The notes below the pieces were generated by a model, which saw only the letters and a program-made list of their open reading frames with translations, was not told the DNA's origin and ran no database searches. Below are positions 60,175 to 64,000 of a DNA stretch of 64,000 nucleotides, piece after piece (position 1 is the stretch's first letter; each line of letters starts with the position of its first letter). Source of the DNA: DASXMT01 sp963755985 (GTDB lineage Bacteria > Actinomycetota > Acidimicrobiia > Acidimicrobiales > RAAP-2). Both the position numbers and the translations under genes were made by a program. The stretch is from positions 1,147,847 to 1,211,846 of the forward strand of contig CAVWLO010000002.1 in the NCBI GenBank assembly GCA_963755985.1. Direction: 5' to 3'.

Positions 60175-60945
60175 TCACTCGGCCAGGTAGGTGGCCAACA
60201 GGTCCTCGCGGGACGGAAGCTCGGCGTGCGTGCCCGACACCGCTACCCGGCCGGTAGCCAGGACGTAGGCCCTTCCGCAGAGGTCGAGGGCCAGCCCGGC
60301 GTTCTGCTCGACGAGCACCATGGCTACTCGATGGGCGATCGAGTGCAGCGCCTGGAACACCGACTCCACCACCAAGGGGGCCAGCCCGAGCGACGGCTCG
60401 TCGAGCAGCAGGACCCGGGGCGAGGCCAGCAATGCACGACCGATAGCCACCATCTGCTGCTCGCCACCCGACAGCGTCCAACCCCCTCGGCGCCGGAGAC
60501 CCTTCAGTTGGGGAAAGAGGTCATAGATGTCGTCGAGGCTGAAGAGGGGATCCCGCCCACCTCGGGCCGTGCCCCCGATGAGCAGGTTCTCCTCGGCGTT
60601 GAGCGCCCCGAAGAGCCGTCGCCCCTCGGGAATGTGGATGATGCCCGACCGGGCGATGGCCTCGGGCTGCCGATGGCCCTGGTCCTCGCCGTCGAAGGTC
60701 ACGGTCCCGGTCGAGGAGATGAGGCCCGAGATGGCTCGCAGCGTGGAGGTCTTGCCTGCGCCATTGGCCCCGAGAAGCGCCACCGGCTCCCGCTCGCCCA
60801 CCCGCAGATCGATGTGGTCGACGGCGGGGGTCGGGGTTCCATAGGTGACAGTCAGGCCCCGCACCTCGAGGAGGGGGCGGCTGGCCTCCTCGGGTGCGGC
60901 CCCTTTGGTCTCCGGCTGGACGGTCATGCCAACATCGGTTGTCAT
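60175..60945 (-). CDS. livF: Branched-chain amino acid-type ABC transporter ATPase (LivF)
   Basis: A 256 aa ATPase: Walker A GANGAGKT, signature TLSGGEQQM, Walker B VLLLDEPSLGLAP, with HIPEGRRLFGALNAEENL typical of LivF. The first 25 residues are extra and may be disordered. The ATG overlaps the LivG stop (ATGA) and GAGG lies upstream. It completes a compact livH-livM-livG-livF operon in which the subunits are separate, unlike the fused version at 14809. Confidence 0.93.
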   Translation of the reverse strand: MTTDVGMTVQPETKGAAPEEASRPLLEVRGLTVTYGTPTPAVDHIDLRVGEREPVALLGANGAGKTSTLRAISGLISSTGTVTFDGEDQGHRQPEAIARSGIIHIPEGRRLFGALNAEENLLIGGTARGGRDPLFSLDDIYDLFPQLKGLRRRGGWTLSGGEQQMVAIGRALLASPRVLLLDEPSLGLAPLVVESVFQALHSIAHRVAMVLVEQNAGLALDLCGRAYVLATGRVAVSGTHAELPSREDLLATYLAE

Positions 60946-61706
60946 ACTGCCTCACCGAGGTATGCCCGCATCACCGCGGGGTCAAGCCAGACGTCCTTGG
61001 GCGTACCCGCCGCGATCTGGTGGCCCAGCTCCAGCACCACGATCCGGTCACAGAGCTGTTCGATGAAGGCGATCTTGTGCTCGATGACGACCAGGCTGAT
61101 CCCCTCGGCCGTGACCTGGCCGAGGAGGTCGGCCAGCCGGTCGGTCTCGGTCGTGTTCAGTCCGGCGGCCGGCTCGTCCATGAGGAGCAGCCGCGGATTG
61201 GCCATGAGCGCACGGGCGATCTCGAGCCGGCGGCGCTCACCGTAGGAGAGACCGCCGGCGGGCAGATTGGCCCTGTCGACCAGGCCGACCCGGTCGAGGA
61301 TCTCACAAGCCGCCTGCCAGCGATCCTTCTCCCGCCGCCACATGGCCGGTCGCAGGGGCCACGCCCCGATCAACCCTCGGAGGGCCAGGTCAGGTGAGGT
61401 GACCAGGACGTTCTCGATACAGGTCAGCTCGGCATCGACCTGGGGCGTCTGGTAGGTCCGGAAGACCCCGTTGCGGGCCATGACCCCCGGTCGACCGAAC
61501 GACACCGGCTTGCCGTCGACCTCGACCCGGCCCCGCGACGGGACCAGGCCGGACAGGGCGTTCAAGAACGTCGACTTGCCCGAGCCGTTGGGGCCGACGA
61601 GACCGACGACCTCACCGCCGCTGTCGATCGACAACGACACGTCGTCGATGGCGACCACCCCACCGAACCTGACGGTCAGGCCCTTGCACTCGAGGAAGGT
61701 GCTCAC
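60942..61706 (-). CDS. livG: Branched-chain amino acid-type ABC transporter ATPase (LivG)
   Basis: A 254 aa ATPase: Walker A GPNGSGKS, C-loop GGLSYGERRRLEIARAL, Walker B LLLMDEPAAGLN and the His-switch VVIEHK. NGVFRTYQTPQVDAELT is typical of LivG. Its C-loop is normal, in contrast to the LPLG variant in the fused protein. GTG start inside the LivM stop (GTGA). Confidence 0.93.
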   Translation of the reverse strand: MSTFLECKGLTVRFGGVVAIDDVSLSIDSGGEVVGLVGPNGSGKSTFLNALSGLVPSRGRVEVDGKPVSFGRPGVMARNGVFRTYQTPQVDAELTCIENVLVTSPDLALRGLIGAWPLRPAMWRREKDRWQAACEILDRVGLVDRANLPAGGLSYGERRRLEIARALMANPRLLLMDEPAAGLNTTETDRLADLLGQVTAEGISLVVIEHKIAFIEQLCDRIVVLELGHQIAAGTPKDVWLDPAVMRAYLGEAV

Positions 61707-62806
61707 GGCTGGCCTCCCTGTTCAACTCCGACTCGTTCGACTTCAACTCGCTGCTGAGCTCGCTGTTTCAGCTTGGCCCGCCTCGCCCGGAACTCGGCCG
61801 GTAGCGACGTCAGGCCCCCCGGCAGCACCAGGATGACAGCCAGTATGGCCAGGGCGTAGATCAACTGTTCGTAGTTCTGCCAGCTGCTCAGCACCTGGGG
61901 GAGGACGGTCAACACGATGGCCCCGATGATCGGGCCCCACACCATGCCGATCCCGCCGAGGAGGACCATCAGCAACACGAGCAGCGCGACGCTCACCGAG
62001 GCCGCGGAAGAAAAGGAGTTGAGGTCGACGAACCCGGTGGTGGCGCCCAACAGCGACCCGGCCGCGCCCATGTAGGCCGCTCCGGCGGCGAACGCCACCA
62101 CCTGCAGGTAGTTGGCCCGTAGCCCCGAGGTCCGGGCGACCAGGCCCATGTCGCGAACGAAGGTCAGGTCCCTCTGGGCCGGAGAGCGTTCGAAGAGCAG
62201 CAACAAGGCCGTACAGATCAGCGTCACTCCGGCGATGAGGTAGTACTGCTTGGTCTGGGTGTCGAACTGATAGCCGAACAGGCTGGCCGGAGGGATGCCG
62301 TACTTGCCCTGGTCGCCCCCGGTGAACGAGGTCCAGTTCTCCAAGACGATGATGACCAGCTGGCCGAAGGCCAGGGTGGCGATGGCGAAGTGGATAAGGG
62401 GCGAGCGGGCCAGCAGCAGCTTGGTCAGCCCACCGACGGCGGCGGTGACGAGCACGCCGGCGATGAACCCGAGCAGGAACCCGTGATTGATCGACACCCA
62501 GGCTGAGGTATAGGCCCCGATGGCGTAGTACGCGGGTGTGGCGAAGCTGAACTGGCCGGCCAGGGCGAACTGGAAGTAGAAGCCCAGCGAGAGGATGGCG
62601 AACAGCCCTGAGTTGATGGCGATGTTGTAGCCGTACCCGCCGCTGACCACCAGGGGGACCAGGGCGGCCACGACGGCGACGGCCACCCAGGTCCGCCACT
62701 GGTGGCGCGAGTAGATGGCCGGGCGGGCCAGGCGCGCCGCCACTCGCTCCGACGCTCCGGGCGGACGGGTGGCCGCGGCCGGCTGGCCGCTCTCAGTAAC
62801 GGACAC
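61703..62806 (-). CDS. livM: Branched-chain amino acid-type ABC permease (LivM)
   Basis: A 367 aa membrane protein with about eight to ten hydrophobic segments from residue 40. It has the LivM motif SLGFYFQFALAGQFSFATPA and GGIGMVWGPIIGAIVLTVLP. A cytoplasmic N-terminal stretch of about 35 residues and a charged, Gln/Glu-rich C-terminal tail (RARRAKLKQRAQQ) are longer than usual. GTG start at 62806 lies within the LivH gene end (14-bp overlap); its ribosome site is weak. Confidence 0.92.
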   Translation of the reverse strand: MSVTESGQPAAATRPPGASERVAARLARPAIYSRHQWRTWVAVAVVAALVPLVVSGGYGYNIAINSGLFAILSLGFYFQFALAGQFSFATPAYYAIGAYTSAWVSINHGFLLGFIAGVLVTAAVGGLTKLLLARSPLIHFAIATLAFGQLVIIVLENWTSFTGGDQGKYGIPPASLFGYQFDTQTKQYYLIAGVTLICTALLLLFERSPAQRDLTFVRDMGLVARTSGLRANYLQVVAFAAGAAYMGAAGSLLGATTGFVDLNSFSSAASVSVALLVLLMVLLGGIGMVWGPIIGAIVLTVLPQVLSSWQNYEQLIYALAILAVILVLPGGLTSLPAEFRARRAKLKQRAQQRVEVERVGVEQGGQP

Positions 62807-63668
62807 CGACTGTCGCTTTCACGAGTCCTTCAGGACGCAGGATCAAGGCGACCAGCAAGATAATGAACGGATAGGCCTCGTTCAGGTTCGGGGCGACGTA
62901 GCCGGCCAGCAACTGTTGAGCCACGCCCACCACGACGGCCGCGCCCATGGCCCCGCCGACCCGATCGAAGCCCCCGAGGACCACGGCGGCAAATGACCCC
63001 AGCATGAGGGTGAACCCCAACGTGGGCGAGGCCGAGAGGATGGGAGCGACGAGCAGGCCGCCCAGCCCGGCTACCGCAGCCGACAACCCGAACATGATCA
63101 TGGTCAGCCGCCCGGCCCGTACCCCCTGGAGGAGGGCGGCCTCCCGATCCGACGACACAGCGCGAACCTGGCGTCCCAGGGTCGTGCGCTGGAGCATCCC
63201 CTGGATCAACAGGAAGACCACGATGGTGACAACGATGATAAGAACGTCCTGGTAGGGAATAGCCGCGCCGAACACGTGCCAGACGCCGCTCCCGAAGGGG
63301 GAGGGCAGCGTCCGGGGCGTATTGGTGAAGACCAGCCCGATGATCGCTTCGATCAGGAGTGACAGAGCGAACGTGGAGATGACGATGGCCAGCAGGGGCC
63401 GTTTTCGGAGGGGGGCATAGCCGACCCGTTCGACCACGACGCCCACCCCGAAGGAGAGGATGAGGGCGAAGATGTAGGAGAGCGCGGTGGGAAGGTTGAG
63501 GTCGACCAGGAGCCAGATGCCGAAGTAGGCGCCGAGCGAGAGCAGGTCGCCCTGGGCAAAGTTGACCACGCCCGTCGTCTTGAACAGCAGGACGATGCCG
63601 AGCGCAACCAGCCCGGTGATGGCCCCGTCGGCGATGCCGCTAAAGAGGATCGAGATGAAGCGGGCCAT
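62793..63668 (-). CDS. livH: Branched-chain amino acid-type ABC permease (LivH)
   Basis: A 291 aa membrane protein with the LivH N-terminal pattern (ITGLVALGIVLLFKTTGVVN then FAQGDLLSLGAYFG), the EAA-like loop around SSDREAALLQGVRAG, and the C-terminal FDRVGGAMGAAVVVGVAQQ. First gene of the operon here; no substrate-binding gene adjoins it within the window. The ATG has only a weak ribosome site. Upstream are inverted CTACCAACCG elements that may be operators. Confidence 0.92.
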   Translation of the reverse strand: MARFISILFSGIADGAITGLVALGIVLLFKTTGVVNFAQGDLLSLGAYFGIWLLVDLNLPTALSYIFALILSFGVGVVVERVGYAPLRKRPLLAIVISTFALSLLIEAIIGLVFTNTPRTLPSPFGSGVWHVFGAAIPYQDVLIIVVTIVVFLLIQGMLQRTTLGRQVRAVSSDREAALLQGVRAGRLTMIMFGLSAAVAGLGGLLVAPILSASPTLGFTLMLGSFAAVVLGGFDRVGGAMGAAVVVGVAQQLLAGYVAPNLNEAYPFIILLVALILRPEGLVKATVGVRY

Positions 63669-63807
63669 CGTTGAGGTCAGGCGGCCTGTTCCATCTCGGG
63701 CAACGTCGTCCTCATCAGCATTTCCCCCTTACTCGCGCAGCCTCGGGGGGCCGGCTCCATCCCCAACAGTGCCCATTGTGGCCGTGGCCCGCGGCCACGT
63801 CAAGATC

Positions 63808-63911
63808 CTACCAACCGGATGTTTGACATCATCGGTCGGGCCGACGGATGCCGGCGGACGTGGTCGGGCCGGCGGAGGTGGTCGGGCCGCCGTCAACCTA
63901 TCGGTTGGTAG
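63808..63911. promoter_or_regulatory. Inverted CTACCAACCG elements, candidate operator pair
   Basis: CTACCAACCG (63808-63817) and its exact complement CGGTTGGTAG (63902-63911) are 84 bp apart, upstream of livH. ACC-rich half sites of this look are common for TetR and FadR-like regulators. Confidence 0.4.
63853..63888. repeat. Tandem repeat, 18-bp unit, two copies
   Basis: GGCGGACGTGGTCGGGCC (63853-63870) is followed by GGCGGAGGTGGTCGGGCC (63871-63888), one change. A degenerate earlier copy (ATCGGTCGGGCCGACGG) lies at about 63831-63847. Confidence 0.7.
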
Positions 63912-64000
63912 TCCTTGTCGCAGAGCGGCCGGCTGTCACCCAGCGTGGCCCCGCCAGCGCCATCTCCTGCCCGGGACGGCTGCACCGACAGTCGTTGGAC

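Larger units (their letters stand above)
63669..64000. other. Upstream region of the second Liv operon, no supported gene
   Basis: About 330 bp before the livH start without a credible coding frame. It holds a pair of 10-bp inverted elements (63808-63817 and 63902-63911) and an 18-bp repeat pair between them (63853-63888). A gene may begin beyond the right edge. Confidence 0.55.

Noticed and set aside
57039..60257. Long plus-strand open frames opposite ALDH and acyl-CoA synthetase
   Set aside because: Mirror frames of well-identified genes with no motif of their own.
1..64000. tRNA, rRNA, riboswitch, transposase or phage genes
   Set aside because: None was recognised on either strand; small structured RNAs cannot be excluded by eye.

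Overview
The window is very GC-rich, densely coded DNA. Intergenic gaps are short, ATGA/GTGA overlaps are frequent, and GTG and TTG starts are common. The gene content points to an actinobacterium: four luciferase-like (probably F420-dependent) oxidoreductases, DUF35/thiolase-like pairs, paired acyl-CoA dehydrogenases, SnoaL-like small proteins and FadR/TetR regulators. An uncultured Acidimicrobiia-type lineage is my best guess, but that is inference from gene content only. No rRNA, tRNA, IS element, integrase or CRISPR array was found.

Layout. 1-13.4 kb: DUF35 protein (cut by the left edge), a double-domain class III CoA-transferase, SDR, cytochrome P450, amidohydrolase, a leaderless substrate-binding-like protein, a KstD-like flavoprotein coupled to a patatin lipase, Zn alcohol dehydrogenase, LLM oxidoreductase and a frameshifted alpha/beta hydrolase. 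13.5-19 kb: SnoaL-like protein and a Liv-type ABC importer whose membrane permease (LivM) and ATPase (LivG) are fused. 19-24.7 kb: SnoaL, SDR, frameshifted SnoaL and LLM in one plus-strand operon, then enoyl-CoA hydratase and acyl-CoA synthetase on the minus strand. 25-31 kb: SDR, FadR-type regulator, DUF35, thiolase-like protein, amidohydrolase, and a DapA-fold protein without its catalytic residues. 31-37 kb: SnoaL, ADP-forming acyl-CoA ligase, LLM and a first pair of acyl-CoA dehydrogenases. 37-39 kb: a NarL-type two-component system. 39-49 kb: amidohydrolases, a D-aminoacylase-like enzyme, a cupin, an uncharacterised protein, a split MaoC pair, a VOC protein, SDR and a crotonase. 49-57 kb: thiolase-like protein, DUF35 and SDR, TetR, a second acyl-CoA dehydrogenase pair, LLM and TetR. 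57-63.7 kb: aldehyde dehydrogenase, acyl-CoA synthetase and a second Liv importer.

How it may work together (inference). The parts needed to import a hydrophobic or cyclic carboxylate, activate it to a CoA thioester, desaturate it (heteromeric ACADs), hydrate it (MaoC pair, crotonases), oxidise it (SDRs) and cleave it by a retro-aldol or thiolytic step (thiolase-like/DUF35 pairs) are all present. P450, LLM, KstD-like and amidohydrolase enzymes could work on the rings. The set resembles actinobacterial sterol side-chain and terpenoid catabolism, but the substrate cannot be read from the sequence.

Less expected features are: (i) at least seven short intergenic tandem arrays, each with its own 14-27 bp unit, several touching a stop codon or merging into a ribosome binding site; (ii) a DapA-fold protein without the Schiff-base lysine, next to an amidohydrolase; (iii) a CoA-transferase fusion whose first half has lost its catalytic aspartate; (iv) a substrate-binding protein without an export signal; and (v) two homopolymer frameshifts.
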